From ZC4RG30 sp049841155 (GTDB taxonomy: Bacteria; Pseudomonadota; Gammaproteobacteria; Steroidobacterales; Steroidobacteraceae): 64,000 bases of DNA. The stretch is taken from the NCBI GenBank assembly GCA_049841155.1, contig JASGHI010000001.1:1-64000 (forward strand). Reading direction: 5' to 3'. Numbering within the stretch: the stretch's first letter is position 1; every line of letters begins with the position of its first letter. The position numbers and the translations under genes were made by a program. The notes below the pieces were generated by a model. It was not told the DNA's origin. It made no database searches and saw only the letters and a list, made by a program, of their open reading frames with translations. This document shows, in pieces, positions 11,453-19,617 of the stretch.

Positions 11453-12538
11453 ATGGAATCCCTGACCCACTTGCTGGACACCGTCTTTCTCGCCAACAGC
11501 CTGCGCAGCTGGCTGCTCGCGGGGCTGGTGTTCTGCGCCACCTTCCTCGTGGTGCCCTTCGTGCGCGCGCGCATCGCGGCGCGGCTGCACGCGCGGCGCC
11601 CGGCCGCCGGGCGCACCGAGAGCGCAACGCCGGAGTTGCTGGAAGCGCTTGCCTCGCGCACCAGCCGCCTGGTGCTGCTGAGCGTCGCGCTGTACTTCGC
11701 GGAGAAGATACTCAGCCTGCCGGACAAGGTGGACCGGGCTTTCAACGTGATCATCGTGTTCGGCGTCGCCGTGCAGTTCGCGCTGTGGGCGGTGGCGGCA
11801 CTGGGCTTCTTCATCAACCGCCACTACGCGCGCCGCGGCGGCGAGGACGCCAGTTCGCGCGCCTCGGTGACGGTGCTGATGTTCGTCGGGCAGCTGCTCA
11901 TCTGGGCGATGTTCACGCTGCTGGCGCTGGACAACCTCGGCGTGAACGTCACCGCGCTGGTGGCGGGCATGGGCGTCGGCGGCATCGCCATCGCGCTCGC
12001 CGTGCAGACCATACTCGGCGACCTGCTGGGCTCGCTGTCCATCGCGCTCGACAAGCCCTTCGTGGTGGGCGACAGCCTGCGCATCGACGATATCGAGGGC
12101 CGGGTCGAATACGTCGGCATCAAGAGCACGCGGCTGCGCAGCGTGACCGGCGAGCAGGTCATCCTGGCCAATGCCGATGTGCTCAAGAGCCGCGTGCGCA
12201 ACCTGGGGCGCATGCCGGAGCGGCGCGTGAACTTCCGCCTGCGCTTCGCCTACGGCACGCCGGCAGCCGATCTGGCCAAGGTTCCGGCGCTGGTCGAAGG
12301 CGTGGTGAAGGCCGTGTCCGATACCCGCTTCGTGAGCTGCCTGCTCGTCGAGATCGGCGCCTATGCGCTGGAGTTCGAGGTGACCTACTTCATCGCGAAC
12401 ACCGGCAACCGCGTCGGGGCGGCCACCGATGCCGTGAACCGCGGCATCCTCGCGCAGCTGGAGGCCGCCGGCCTTGCCCTCACCTACCCCACGCAGCGCG
12501 CCGTGAGCCAGGATCCCTCCGCGGGTCCCGCGCAGTGA
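11453..12538 (+). CDS. MscS-family mechanosensitive channel
   Basis: The ATG at 11453 is preferred over an in-frame TTG two codons earlier. The 361-residue protein has four likely membrane segments (about 14-35, 68-90, 100-120 and 140-175). The last is the pore-type helix (VTALVAGMGVGGIAIALAVQ). The MscS beta domain follows (DKPFVVGDSLRIDDIEGRVEYVGIKSTRLR, with ANADVLKSRVRN). It probably acts as a small-conductance channel at the inner membrane during osmotic downshock. It follows ntrC closely but points to a separate function. Confidence 0.88.
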   Translation: MESLTHLLDTVFLANSLRSWLLAGLVFCATFLVVPFVRARIAARLHARRPAAGRTESATPELLEALASRTSRLVLLSVALYFAEKILSLPDKVDRAFNVIIVFGVAVQFALWAVAALGFFINRHYARRGGEDASSRASVTVLMFVGQLLIWAMFTLLALDNLGVNVTALVAGMGVGGIAIALAVQTILGDLLGSLSIALDKPFVVGDSLRIDDIEGRVEYVGIKSTRLRSVTGEQVILANADVLKSRVRNLGRMPERRVNFRLRFAYGTPAADLAKVPALVEGVVKAVSDTRFVSCLLVEIGAYALEFEVTYFIANTGNRVGAATDAVNRGILAQLEAAGLALTYPTQRAVSQDPSAGPAQ

Positions 12539-12565
12539 CCGGCCCGGACGCCTGCAGCGCGAGGA

Positions 12566-13657
12566 TCAGCCCCGCGCCTGTTTCACCGCTTCGGAAAGCC
12601 GGCGGATGCCCTCGTCGATCTGCGCAGCGCTCAGTGCGCAGAACGGCAGGCGCAGGAAACGCTCGCCGCCACCCTGCGGGAAGAACGCCAGGCCATCGGC
12701 AAGGTTGAGGTCGAGCTTCGCGGCTGCGGCGCGCACGGCCGTGGTGGCGACGCCTTCGGGCAGCGTCAGCGACAGGAAGAAACCGCCATCCGGGCGCGTG
12801 GCCACGGCATCGGGGATGTATTTGTCCAGCGCCGCGAGGCAGGCATCCAGGCGCGGCGCATACAGTGCCTTGAGCTTTTCGATCTGGGGCCCGAGCTTGC
12901 CGGCCTTGAGCCACTCCAGCGTCACGCCATGCGCGAAGTAGCCCGGGGAGATGTAGGTGTCTTCGGCAACCTTGCCGATCTTCGCCAGCATGGCCGCGTC
13001 GCCGATCATCAGCCCCAGGCGCACGCCGGGCGCGATGAGCTTGGTGAAGGAGGTCATGTGCAGCGTGCGTTCCGGCGCCAGCGAGAACAGCGTCGGTTCC
13101 TGCGTGCCGCGATACCGCAGCAGGCGGTACGGCGCATCTTCCAGCAGCAGCAGGTCGTGCTTCTTCGCCAGCGCCACCAGCGCCTGGCGCTTCGCGCCCG
13201 AGCAGGTGGCGCCCGAGGGATTCTGGAAATCCGGAATCACGTAGAACAGCTTCGGCTGGTGCTGCGCGAGCAGCTTTTCCAGCGCGGCGATGTCCGGGCC
13301 GTCGTGCTGCAGCGGCACGCCGATCACGTTGGCGCCGTGGCGGCGGAACAGCGTGATGGCGCGGTCGTAGCTCGGGCTTTCGGTGAACACCACGTCGCCG
13401 GGCTTGATCAGCGCCGTGCACAGGAAGTCCACCAGCTCCAGCGAGCCATTGCCGGTGAGCACCTGCTCGGGCTTGACGCCCTGCCAGTCCGCGAGCCAGG
13501 CGCGCAAGCTGGCGAGGCCGGCCGACGGGCCGTACTGCAGCATTGCCTCTGCATTGCCGGCCAGCGCCGCGTTGGCGGCGGCCGTGAGTTCGGCGACGGG
13601 GAAGGATTCGTTCGCGGGCACGCCGCGCGTGAAGTTGATGGTTTGGGTTGCAGCCAT
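12566..13657 (-). CDS. PLP-dependent aminotransferase class I/II
   Basis: The ATG at 13657 (MAATQTINFTRGVPA) gives 363 residues. Fold-type I features are visible: YGPSAGLASLRAWLA near the N terminus, the PDFQNPSG motif binding the cofactor, the Schiff-base lysine in MTSFTKLIAPGVRLG, and a C-terminal arginine region (GERFLRLPFC). The sequence resembles the LysN/2-aminoadipate and MocR-type aminotransferase group rather than AspC. The substrate cannot be named. It lies 24 bp from the gene upstream on the same strand, the dihydroorotate dehydrogenase homologue. Confidence 0.85.
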   Translation of the reverse strand: MAATQTINFTRGVPANESFPVAELTAAANAALAGNAEAMLQYGPSAGLASLRAWLADWQGVKPEQVLTGNGSLELVDFLCTALIKPGDVVFTESPSYDRAITLFRRHGANVIGVPLQHDGPDIAALEKLLAQHQPKLFYVIPDFQNPSGATCSGAKRQALVALAKKHDLLLLEDAPYRLLRYRGTQEPTLFSLAPERTLHMTSFTKLIAPGVRLGLMIGDAAMLAKIGKVAEDTYISPGYFAHGVTLEWLKAGKLGPQIEKLKALYAPRLDACLAALDKYIPDAVATRPDGGFFLSLTLPEGVATTAVRAAAAKLDLNLADGLAFFPQGGGERFLRLPFCALSAAQIDEGIRRLSEAVKQARG

Positions 13658-13680
13658 GATGTTGGGAGCGGTGAAGGAAA

Positions 13681-14655
13681 TCAGGCGCCGAGCGCGGCGA
13701 TGGAGGCATGTCCGCGCTGGCTGAGGAATTCGGCGATGCCGCGGTTGATCTTCGGGCATACCAGCGGATCGTAGAACAGGGCGGTGCCCACGCCGACCGC
13801 GGTGGCACCGGCGATCAGGAACTCGATGGCATCCGCGGCGGTGGTGATGCCGCCCTGGCCGATGATGGGAATGCGGTGCGGGCGTGCCACTTCGCTCACC
13901 TGCGCCACTTTCAGCAGCGCGATGGGTTTCATGGCTGGACCTGAAAGCCCGCCCTGGCGGTTGCCCAGCACCGGCTGGCCGGTGTGGCGGTCGATGGCCA
14001 TGCCGGTCACGGTGTTGATGGCCGCGAGACCGTCGGTGCCGGCCTCGATCACCAGCCGGGCGTTCTCCTGGATGTCGGTCTGGTTGGGCGAGAGCTTGGT
14101 GATCAGCGGCTTTTTCGTCACCTTGCGGCAGGCCGCGACCACGCGCGCCGACATCTCCGGCGAGTTGCCGAACTGCACGCCACCCTCTTTCACGTTGGGG
14201 CAGGAGATGTTGATCTCGATGGCGTCGATGGGCGAATCGTCGAAGCGCGCCACGACCTCGGTGTATTCCTCGATGGTGGAGCCGGAGGCGTTGGCGATGA
14301 AGCGCGTCTCGCTGAAGTCCAGCGTGGGCAGGATATGCCGCACCACATGGTCCACGCCGGGGTTCTGCAGGCCGATGGCATTGAGCATGCCATTAGAAGT
14401 CTCGTACACGCGGTGCGGCTTGTTGCCCAGGCGTGCCTTGCCGGTGGTGCCCTTGAGGCAGATGGCGCCGACGTCGCGGTTGGAGAAACCGGCCACCCGC
14501 GTGTACTCCTCGCCGAAACCCACGCAGCCGGAGAGCAGCACGATGGGCGACGCGAACTGCATGCCGCAGAACTTCAATGCCAGGGAGGCCGGCGGCGGCG
14601 TCCAGCCGGGCGCGGCAGGAGCTGCCTGCGCGCGGGATGCGGAAGTGGCATTCAT
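13681..14655 (-). CDS. pyrD: Dihydroorotate dehydrogenase, class 1B-like catalytic subunit
   Basis: The ATG at 14655 gives 324 residues with a disordered Ala/Pro N terminus of about 25 residues. The TIM-barrel motifs are NGMLNAIGLQNPGVDHV, INISCPNVKEGG with the class-1 catalytic Cys, KLSPNQTDI, NTVTGMAID, GGLSGPAMKPIAL and IIGQGGI. These match class 1B PyrD, which normally uses NAD through a PyrK partner. No pyrK is visible here. Gammaproteobacteria usually use the membrane class 2 enzyme, so this may be an additional or replacing enzyme. A PreA-like role cannot be excluded. Confidence 0.82.
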   Translation of the reverse strand: MNATSASRAQAAPAAPGWTPPPASLALKFCGMQFASPIVLLSGCVGFGEEYTRVAGFSNRDVGAICLKGTTGKARLGNKPHRVYETSNGMLNAIGLQNPGVDHVVRHILPTLDFSETRFIANASGSTIEEYTEVVARFDDSPIDAIEINISCPNVKEGGVQFGNSPEMSARVVAACRKVTKKPLITKLSPNQTDIQENARLVIEAGTDGLAAINTVTGMAIDRHTGQPVLGNRQGGLSGPAMKPIALLKVAQVSEVARPHRIPIIGQGGITTAADAIEFLIAGATAVGVGTALFYDPLVCPKINRGIAEFLSQRGHASIAALGA

Positions 14656-14721
14656 GGCGGAATTATCCCTGAAAAGCTGCCCGGACATCCGCCGTCCGGC
14701 GCTTCGGGCGATACTGGCCGC

Positions 14722-15186
14722 ATGTTCAACGTACTGCTGTACGAGCCGGAGATTCCCCCCAACACCGGCAATTCGATCCGCCTGTGCGCCAATACAGGCG
14801 CACATCTGCATCTAATAGGCCGCCTGGGGTTCAATCTGGAAGAGCCGCAGCTGCGGCGCGCCGGGCTGGATTATCACGACCTGGCGCGCGTCTCGCTGCA
14901 CGAGGATGTGGCCGCGTGCCTCGCGGCCATCGGCCCGACGCGCCTCTTCGTCATCGAGACGGACGGCGCCCGCGGGTACCACGAGGCCAGCTTCCGTCCC
15001 GGCGACAGCTTCCTGTTCGGGCGCGAGACCAGCGGCCTGCCGGAGAGCGTGGTCGCCACCCTGCCGCCGCATGAGCGGCTGCGCATTCCCATGCGGCCTT
15101 CCAACCGCAGCCTCAATCTTTCGAACGCCGTGGCGGTCGTGGTCTACGAGGCCTGGCGGCAGAACGGGTTCAGGCCTTTGACCTGA
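14722..15186 (+). CDS. trmL: tRNA (cytidine/uridine-34-2'-O)-methyltransferase TrmL
   Basis: The 154-residue SPOUT methyltransferase shows the family signatures: VLLYEPEIPPNTGNSIRLCA at the start, FLFGRETSGLPESV, IPMRPSNRSLNLSNAVAVV, and a final YEAWRQNGF. The last three form the knotted SAM-binding region. It 2'-O-methylates the wobble nucleotide of tRNA-Leu isoacceptors. It is divergent from the pyrD homologue, with 66 bp between start codons. Confidence 0.95.
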   Translation: MFNVLLYEPEIPPNTGNSIRLCANTGAHLHLIGRLGFNLEEPQLRRAGLDYHDLARVSLHEDVAACLAAIGPTRLFVIETDGARGYHEASFRPGDSFLFGRETSGLPESVVATLPPHERLRIPMRPSNRSLNLSNAVAVVVYEAWRQNGFRPLT

Positions 15187-15189
15187 GAT

Positions 15190-15363
15190 CTATCTTGCCA
15201 GCGGGCCGTCCACTGAATTGATCAGTGCGCCGAATTTGTTCAGGTCGATATCGGCGCGCAGCTTACCCATATCACGCGTGATTACCCGAAAAGGCACGCG
15301 CGGCACGGCAGGTTGTTGCCGTTTAGCAGTAGTGTCTTGATGCGGCTTCTGAATGATGCGCAT
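15190..15363 (-). CDS. Candidate small protein divergent from the Phd/VapC pair
   Basis: A 57-codon frame starts at the ATG read from 15363 (MRIIQKPHQDTTAKRQQ) and ends at 15190. It has a basic N half and a more acidic C half (KLRADIDLNKFGAL). A TTGGCA-N18-TAGATT promoter reads into it with the -10 box ending 6 nt before the ATG. This is the same geometry as the adjacent toxin-antitoxin operon. There is no ribosome site, so it would be leaderless. I do not recognise the protein. It fills the 253-bp gap between trmL and the toxin-antitoxin pair. Confidence 0.4.
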   Translation of the reverse strand: MRIIQKPHQDTTAKRQQPAVPRVPFRVITRDMGKLRADIDLNKFGALINSVDGPLAR

Positions 15364-15369
15364 GAGGCG

Positions 15370-15399
15370 AATCTAGGTGGGGAGCATTCAAAATGCCAA
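15370..15399 (-). promoter_or_regulatory. Promoter of the small divergent frame
   Basis: On the minus strand TTGGCA (15399-15394) is followed after 18 bp by TAGATT (15375-15370). Six bases separate the -10 box from the ATG, predicting a start at or next to the first codon. Its -35 lies 4 bp from the -35 of the opposite promoter. Confidence 0.45.
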
Positions 15400-15403
15400 G
15401 CTT

Positions 15404-15432
15404 TTGATTCCCAAGTCTGACCAGACTAGACT
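15404..15432 (+). promoter_or_regulatory. Toxin-antitoxin promoter with palindromic operator
   Basis: TTGATT (15404-15409) and TAGACT (15427-15432) are 17 bp apart. A perfect palindrome AGTCTG-AC-CAGACT (15414-15427) fills the spacer and touches the -10 box, a natural autorepressor site. Only 7 bp lie between the -10 box and the ATG at 15440. Confidence 0.65.
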
Positions 15433-15439
15433 AAGAAGT

Positions 15440-15673
15440 ATGGTCGTCAATATCTATGAAGCCAAGACTCAGCTCTCCCGGCTGGTGGATCAGGCTGCGG
15501 CCGGCACCGATGTCATCATTGCCCGCGGCGGCAAGCCGGTGGCGCGGCTCACCGCGCTGGAAGCGCCGGAGCGGAAGATCCTCTTTGGCCTGCTGAAAGG
15601 CCGGGTCAAGGTGGCAGAGGATTTCGATGCACCGCTGCCGCCCGATGTGCTGGCGGCGTTCGAAGGTCGTTGA
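15440..15673 (+). CDS. Phd/YefM-family antitoxin
   Basis: The 77-residue protein starts MVVNIYEAKTQLSRLVDQAAAGTD, the usual Phd/YefM opening. Then come IIARGGKPVARLTAL and a C-terminal toxin-binding tail rich in acidic and Pro residues. The ATG at 15440 is chosen because the family motif begins there; the frame extends 21 codons upstream but through the promoter. The stop overlaps the toxin start (TGATG), giving coupled synthesis. It probably neutralises the PIN toxin and represses its own promoter through the palindrome at 15414. Confidence 0.88.
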   Translation: MVVNIYEAKTQLSRLVDQAAAGTDVIIARGGKPVARLTALEAPERKILFGLLKGRVKVAEDFDAPLPPDVLAAFEGR

Positions 15674-16056
15674 TGCGGTTGTTACTCGACACCCATGTCT
15701 TCATCTGGTCCGTCACGGGTGCTTCCCGCTTGAAGCCCGCTGCGCGCAAGCGCATCGAGACCGCCCGTGAGGTTTACGTTTCCTCTGCATCGATCTGGGA
15801 GATCGCGATCAAATCGCGGCTGGGGAAGATCGAGGGTGACCTGGATATGCTCGTCGGCGCCATTGGCGCCAGTGGCTTCCTGGAATTGCCGGTGACGGCG
15901 CAGCATGCCGCCGCGACCAGCCGGCTTGCGCTGCATCACGCTGATCCGTTCGACCGGCTGTTGCTGGCGCAGGCTCAAGTCGAACCACTGAGGCTGCTGA
16001 CTACAGATCGGGCTCTGATCAGGTATGGCGATTTTGTGGAGCCGCTGGGTGGCTGA
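15673..16056 (+). CDS. PIN-domain ribonuclease toxin (VapC-like)
   Basis: The 127-residue PIN protein has the expected acidic metal ligands: Asp6 in LLLDTHVFIW, Glu43 in ASIWEIAIK, Asp91/Asp94 in HADPFDRLL, and Asp112 in LTTDRAL. The WEIAIK and DPFDRLL motifs place it with the chromosomal Phd-associated VapC group. It would cleave RNA, often tRNA, when free of the antitoxin. The start overlaps the antitoxin stop. No attC lies nearby, so this pair is not part of the integron array. Confidence 0.9.
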   Translation: MRLLLDTHVFIWSVTGASRLKPAARKRIETAREVYVSSASIWEIAIKSRLGKIEGDLDMLVGAIGASGFLELPVTAQHAAATSRLALHHADPFDRLLLAQAQVEPLRLLTTDRALIRYGDFVEPLGG

Positions 16057-16061
16057 TCCGC

Positions 16062-17087
16062 CTACTCGTACTCCGCCTTCGGCGGCCGCCTCATCAATTC
16101 GCGCACCACCTCACCCGCATCCGCGCCATCAAAGAGAATGCGGCAGATGCCCTCGCAGATGGGCAGCTCCAGTTCCAGCCGCCGCGCCACCACGCGCAAC
16201 ACGCGCGCGGCATGGAAGCCTTCGACCACCTGCCCGATCTCCTGCATCGCCGCCTCGGGCGTCAGCCCGCGCGCCAGCGCCAGGCCGCAGCGCCGGTTGC
16301 GCGACTGGTCATCGGTGCAGGTAAGCACCAGATCGCCGAGGCCCGCAAGGCCCATGAAGGTCTCGGCGCGTGCGCCCAGCGCAATGCCCAGGCGCGTCAT
16401 CTCCGAAAGCCCGCGCGTGATCAGCGCCACGCGCGTGTTGGCGCCGCATCCCAGGCCGTCGGAAAGACCTGCTCCCACCGCAATAACATTCTTCACCGCG
16501 CCGCCGATCTCCACGCCCGCGATGTCGGTGGAGATGTAGGTGCGGAAGGTGGGCGAGGCCAGGTCCTCGGCGATGCGCGTGGCGAGGCCCGCATCCGGCG
16601 AGGCCACCACCATGGCGGTGGGCAGGCCCGCGCCCACTTCCTTCGCGAAGGTGGGGCCGGAAAGCACGGCCACCTCGTGGTTGCCGCCCAGCACCTGATG
16701 GGCGACCTGGTGCGGCAGCAGGCCGCTGTCGCGCTCGAAGCCCTTGGTGGCCCAGGCGACATTCATCCCCGGCGACAGCCGCGGCGCCAGATCTTCCAGA
16801 AAGCGGCGAAAACCGCTGCTGGGAACCGCGATCAGCACTTCGCTGCTGCCGGCAAGGGCCGCATCCAGCGACCCGGCGATCTGCAGCCGTTCGGGAAAAG
16901 GTGCGTTGGGCAGATAGCGCCGGTTGCAGCGCAGCGCGCGCATCTGCGCCAGCTGCTCCGGGTCGCGGCCCCACAGCCGCGTGGGCTTGCCGGCGCGCGC
17001 GAAGGCGATCGCCAGCGCCGTGCCCCAGGAACCGCTGCCCAGGACGGCGATGGGCGCGGAGCCCGTGTGCGCGCCGGCAGCGCTCAT
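16062..17087 (-). CDS. gpsA: Glycerol-3-phosphate dehydrogenase [NAD(P)+]
   Basis: The 341-residue protein starts with the dinucleotide motif VLGSGSWGTALAIAFARAG. It continues with the conserved ATKGF, VLSGPTFAKEV, GGAVKNVIAVGAGLSDG and LAGLGDLVLTCTDDQSRNRR blocks. It reduces dihydroxyacetone phosphate to sn-glycerol-3-phosphate for phospholipid synthesis. It is the last gene of the rhodanese-grxC-secB-gpsA cluster, 10 bp after secB, an order conserved in gammaproteobacteria. Confidence 0.97.
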   Translation of the reverse strand: MSAAGAHTGSAPIAVLGSGSWGTALAIAFARAGKPTRLWGRDPEQLAQMRALRCNRRYLPNAPFPERLQIAGSLDAALAGSSEVLIAVPSSGFRRFLEDLAPRLSPGMNVAWATKGFERDSGLLPHQVAHQVLGGNHEVAVLSGPTFAKEVGAGLPTAMVVASPDAGLATRIAEDLASPTFRTYISTDIAGVEIGGAVKNVIAVGAGLSDGLGCGANTRVALITRGLSEMTRLGIALGARAETFMGLAGLGDLVLTCTDDQSRNRRCGLALARGLTPEAAMQEIGQVVEGFHAARVLRVVARRLELELPICEGICRILFDGADAGEVVRELMRRPPKAEYE

Positions 17088-17097
17088 CCTTGCGCGA

Positions 17098-17577
17098 TCA
17101 GTTCGTCTGCGACGGCGGCGGCGTGGCGACGGACTGCGCCTGTGCGTTGAGGTACAGCGCCTCGAAGTTCACCGGCGGCAGCAGCAGCTGCGGGAAACCG
17201 CCCTGGCTCACCAGCTGCGACACCATGGAGCGCGCATACGGGAACAGCACGCCGGGGCAGATGCTGGCGACGGCGCGCTTGGCATCGTCCTCGGAAAGGT
17301 TCTGCATCAGGAAGGCGCCGGCCTGCTTGACCTCGACCAGGAACAGCGTCTTGTCGTTCTGCTTGGCCGACACGGTGACGGTGAGCACCACTTCGCGCAG
17401 GTCGTCCTGGATGGATTCGCTGGTGGTCGACAGATCGAGGTTGATCTGCGGCGCCCAGTTGCCATCGGCGCGCGGGCCCTGCGGCGCTTCGTAGGAGCAG
17501 TCCTTCAGGTACACGCCCTGCAGGGCCAGGTTCGGGCCGGTGCCATTGGCGCCCGCGTTGCTGATCTCGTCGGCCAT
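17098..17577 (-). CDS. secB: Protein-export chaperone SecB
   Basis: The ATG at 17577 (MADEISNAG) is preferred over an in-frame TTG two codons upstream; it gives 159 residues. Family features are LQGVYLKDCSYEAP, INLDLSTTSE, the VLTVTVSAK strand, and ICPGVLFPYARSMVSQLVSQGGFPQLLLPPVNFEALY near the C terminus. SecB tetramers keep preproteins unfolded and hand them to SecA. It lies in the grxC-secB-gpsA cluster. Confidence 0.96.
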   Translation of the reverse strand: MADEISNAGANGTGPNLALQGVYLKDCSYEAPQGPRADGNWAPQINLDLSTTSESIQDDLREVVLTVTVSAKQNDKTLFLVEVKQAGAFLMQNLSEDDAKRAVASICPGVLFPYARSMVSQLVSQGGFPQLLLPPVNFEALYLNAQAQSVATPPPSQTN

Positions 17578-17616
17578 GTTCAACCTCTCGGTGTCTTTGC
17601 GGTCAATGATGAATGT

Positions 17617-17880
17617 TCAGGCGCCCGCCAGCAGCGGGTCGAGTTCGCCGGCGCGGTCGAGCGCATGAAGATCGTCGCAGCCGCCGATGTGGCGCTCGCC
17701 GATGAAGATCTGCGGCACCGTGCGCCGGCCGCTGCGCTGCTGCATTTCGGCGCGCGCGCCGTCCACGGCTTCGATGTCGATCTCGGTCCAGTGCGCGCCC
17801 TTGGACTGCAGCAGCTGGCGCGCCCGCGCGCAGTACGGGCACCAGCCCGTGGCGTACATGACGATGGTGGGTGCGGTCAT
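17617..17880 (-). CDS. grxC: Glutaredoxin 3
   Basis: The 87-residue protein begins TIVMYATGWCPYCARARQLL with the redox pair Cys14/Cys17. It carries the cis-proline motif RTVPQIFIGERHIGGCDDL. It reduces protein and glutathione mixed disulfides using glutathione. Small gaps on both sides (6 bp from the rhodanese stop, 40 bp to secB) support one operon. Confidence 0.96.
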   Translation of the reverse strand: MTAPTIVMYATGWCPYCARARQLLQSKGAHWTEIDIEAVDGARAEMQQRSGRRTVPQIFIGERHIGGCDDLHALDRAGELDPLLAGA

Positions 17881-17886
17881 GACTGT

Positions 17887-18309
17887 TCAGCCGCGCTGCA
17901 GCGGCAGCCCCTCGGCGCGCCACGCGGCAAGACCGCCGCGCAGATTGAAGACCCGCGTGAAGCCGCTGGCATGCAGCTGGCGCGTGAGGCGCGTGGCGTT
18001 CGCGCCGCTCTCGCAGTACAGCACCACGGGTTTTTCCTTGTGCTTCTTCAGCGTCTCGGCGGCATTGGCGAGCTGCTCGGGCGCCAGATGGCGCGCACCG
18101 CTCACGTGGCCGCCGGCAAAGGCCTCCTTGTCGCGCAGGTCGATCACGGCTGCGCCGGCATTCATGAGGCGGATGGCTTCCTGCGGAGCGATGGAGGAAT
18201 AGTTCTGGCCGCGCGAGCGCAGCTCGAATGCCAGCACTGCGGCCGCCATGGCCACGGCGAGGCTCACTAGAAAGGGATGATGGGTGACGTATTCGAGCAG
18301 GCGTTCCAT
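17887..18309 (-). CDS. Membrane-anchored rhodanese-domain protein (YibN-like)
   Basis: The ATG at 18309 (MERLLEYVTHHPFLV) gives 140 residues; the longer frame lies opposite envC and is not protein-like. One membrane helix covers about residues 11-29. A single rhodanese domain follows, with active-site Cys99 in VVLYCESGANATRL, DLRDKEAFAGGHVSGARHL and FNLRGGLAAW. It likely moves sulfane sulfur at the membrane. It heads the grxC-secB-gpsA cluster and is divergent from envC. Confidence 0.9.
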   Translation of the reverse strand: MERLLEYVTHHPFLVSLAVAMAAAVLAFELRSRGQNYSSIAPQEAIRLMNAGAAVIDLRDKEAFAGGHVSGARHLAPEQLANAAETLKKHKEKPVVLYCESGANATRLTRQLHASGFTRVFNLRGGLAAWRAEGLPLQRG

Positions 18310-18355
18310 CGGACGTCCGGGATTTGCAGGGGCGCGCATTATAGACTTCCCGTCC

Positions 18356-19516
18356 ATGTCGTTGCCCTTCCGCCTGCTCCTGTCCGCGCTGCTGCTGCTC
18401 CACGGCGTCGCCATGGCAGCGCAGGCCGACCGGCGCGAGCGCACCGAGGCGGATCTGCAGCGCATCAATTCGCAGATCGAGCGAGTGCGCCGGCAGGTGC
18501 AGCAGGATGCCGTGGAGCGCGACCGCATGAGCCGCGATCTCAGGGCAGCCGAGCAGTCCGTGTCCTCGGCGCGGGGCGAAGTGGAGAAGCTGCGCAGCGA
18601 ACGCGCCGAGCGCAATGCCGCGCTGGCGCAGCTTGCTGCCGACCGGGCCGCGAGGGAAGCCGAGCGCGAGCGCACCCGCGACAGCCTCGCGAGCCAGCTG
18701 CGCGCCGCGTATTTCATGGGACGCAACGAACCCCTCAAGTTGCTGCTCAATCAGCGCAATCCGGCGGAATTTGGCCGCAATATTGCGTACTATGGCTACT
18801 TCGGGCGCCTGCGGGCCTCCGAGATCGACGCGATCAATCGCAATCTGGCCGAAATCGACGAAATTAAGGCCAGAATCGAGGAAGAAGAGGCCGAATTGCG
18901 GCGCCTCGAAGAGGCCCGCGCCCAGCGCCTGTCGGAGCTGGAATCAGCGCGCACCCAGCGCGGACGGGTGCTGGCCAAGCTGGAGCAGGAGACCCGCAAC
19001 CGCAGCGCTTCGCTCAAGCGCATGGAGCAGCAGCAGGCGCAGCTGGAGCGGCTGCTGCGTGATCTGAACCGGGCGCTGGAATCCTCGCCGGTGGACCCGA
19101 ACGACGCCTTCGCCAAACTGCGCGGCAAGCTGGCCTGGCCGGTGGCCGGCACCCTGACGGCCACCTACGGGCAGACCCGCGCTGGTGCCGTGCGCTGGAA
19201 TGGCCTGCTGATCAAGGCCGAGCGTGGCCAGCCGGTAAAGGCCGTGCACGATGGACGCGTGATCTACGCCGACTGGCTGCCGGGCATGGGGCTGCTGATC
19301 ATCATCGACCATGGCAATGGCTACCTGAGCCTGTACGGCCACAATGAGACGCTGTTCCGGCAATCCGGCGCGGCGGTGCGCGCCGGGGAGACCATCTCCG
19401 CGGCCGGCGATTCGGGCGGCCGCGCCGAGAGCGGGCTGTATTTCGAGATCCGCCGCAGCGGCAAACCCGTCGATCCGCGGCCCTGGTTCCGTTCGCAGAA
19501 TCCGCCGAACGGCTGA
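18356..19516 (+). CDS. envC: Murein hydrolase activator EnvC-like, M23 domain
   Basis: The ATG at 18356 starts a signal peptide (MSLPFRLLLSALLLLHGVAMA). The 386-residue protein then has two long coiled-coil blocks (about residues 25-110 and 155-235) and a C-terminal LytM/M23 domain (about 265-380, WPVAGTLTATYGQTR, HDGRVIYADWLPGMGLLIIIDHG, LSLYGHN). The first zinc motif HxxxD is not present (RWNGLLIKA instead), as in EnvC, which activates amidases rather than cutting murein itself. It acts at the division site in the periplasm. Confidence 0.9.
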   Translation: MSLPFRLLLSALLLLHGVAMAAQADRRERTEADLQRINSQIERVRRQVQQDAVERDRMSRDLRAAEQSVSSARGEVEKLRSERAERNAALAQLAADRAAREAERERTRDSLASQLRAAYFMGRNEPLKLLLNQRNPAEFGRNIAYYGYFGRLRASEIDAINRNLAEIDEIKARIEEEEAELRRLEEARAQRLSELESARTQRGRVLAKLEQETRNRSASLKRMEQQQAQLERLLRDLNRALESSPVDPNDAFAKLRGKLAWPVAGTLTATYGQTRAGAVRWNGLLIKAERGQPVKAVHDGRVIYADWLPGMGLLIIIDHGNGYLSLYGHNETLFRQSGAAVRAGETISAAGDSGGRAESGLYFEIRRSGKPVDPRPWFRSQNPPNG

Positions 19517-19544
19517 AAAACGCGGGAAAACTGCCAACTGCATC

Positions 19545-19566
19545 AAGGCCCCTGCGCGGCCTTTTT
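19545..19566 (+). terminator. Rho-independent terminator after envC
   Basis: AAGGCC (19545-19550) and GGCCTT (19558-19563) form a six-pair stem with a seven-base loop. The stem runs straight into a T-tract. It lies 29 bp after the envC stop. Confidence 0.8.
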
Positions 19567-19617
19567 GGCGATGCTGCCTTTACGTAAAGCCATCCGGGCG
19601 CCGCAGGCCCACATTCA

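Noticed and set aside
15440..16056. Chromosomal Phd/VapC pair as part of the integron
   Set aside because: It lies 29 kb from intI, and no attC boxes flank it.
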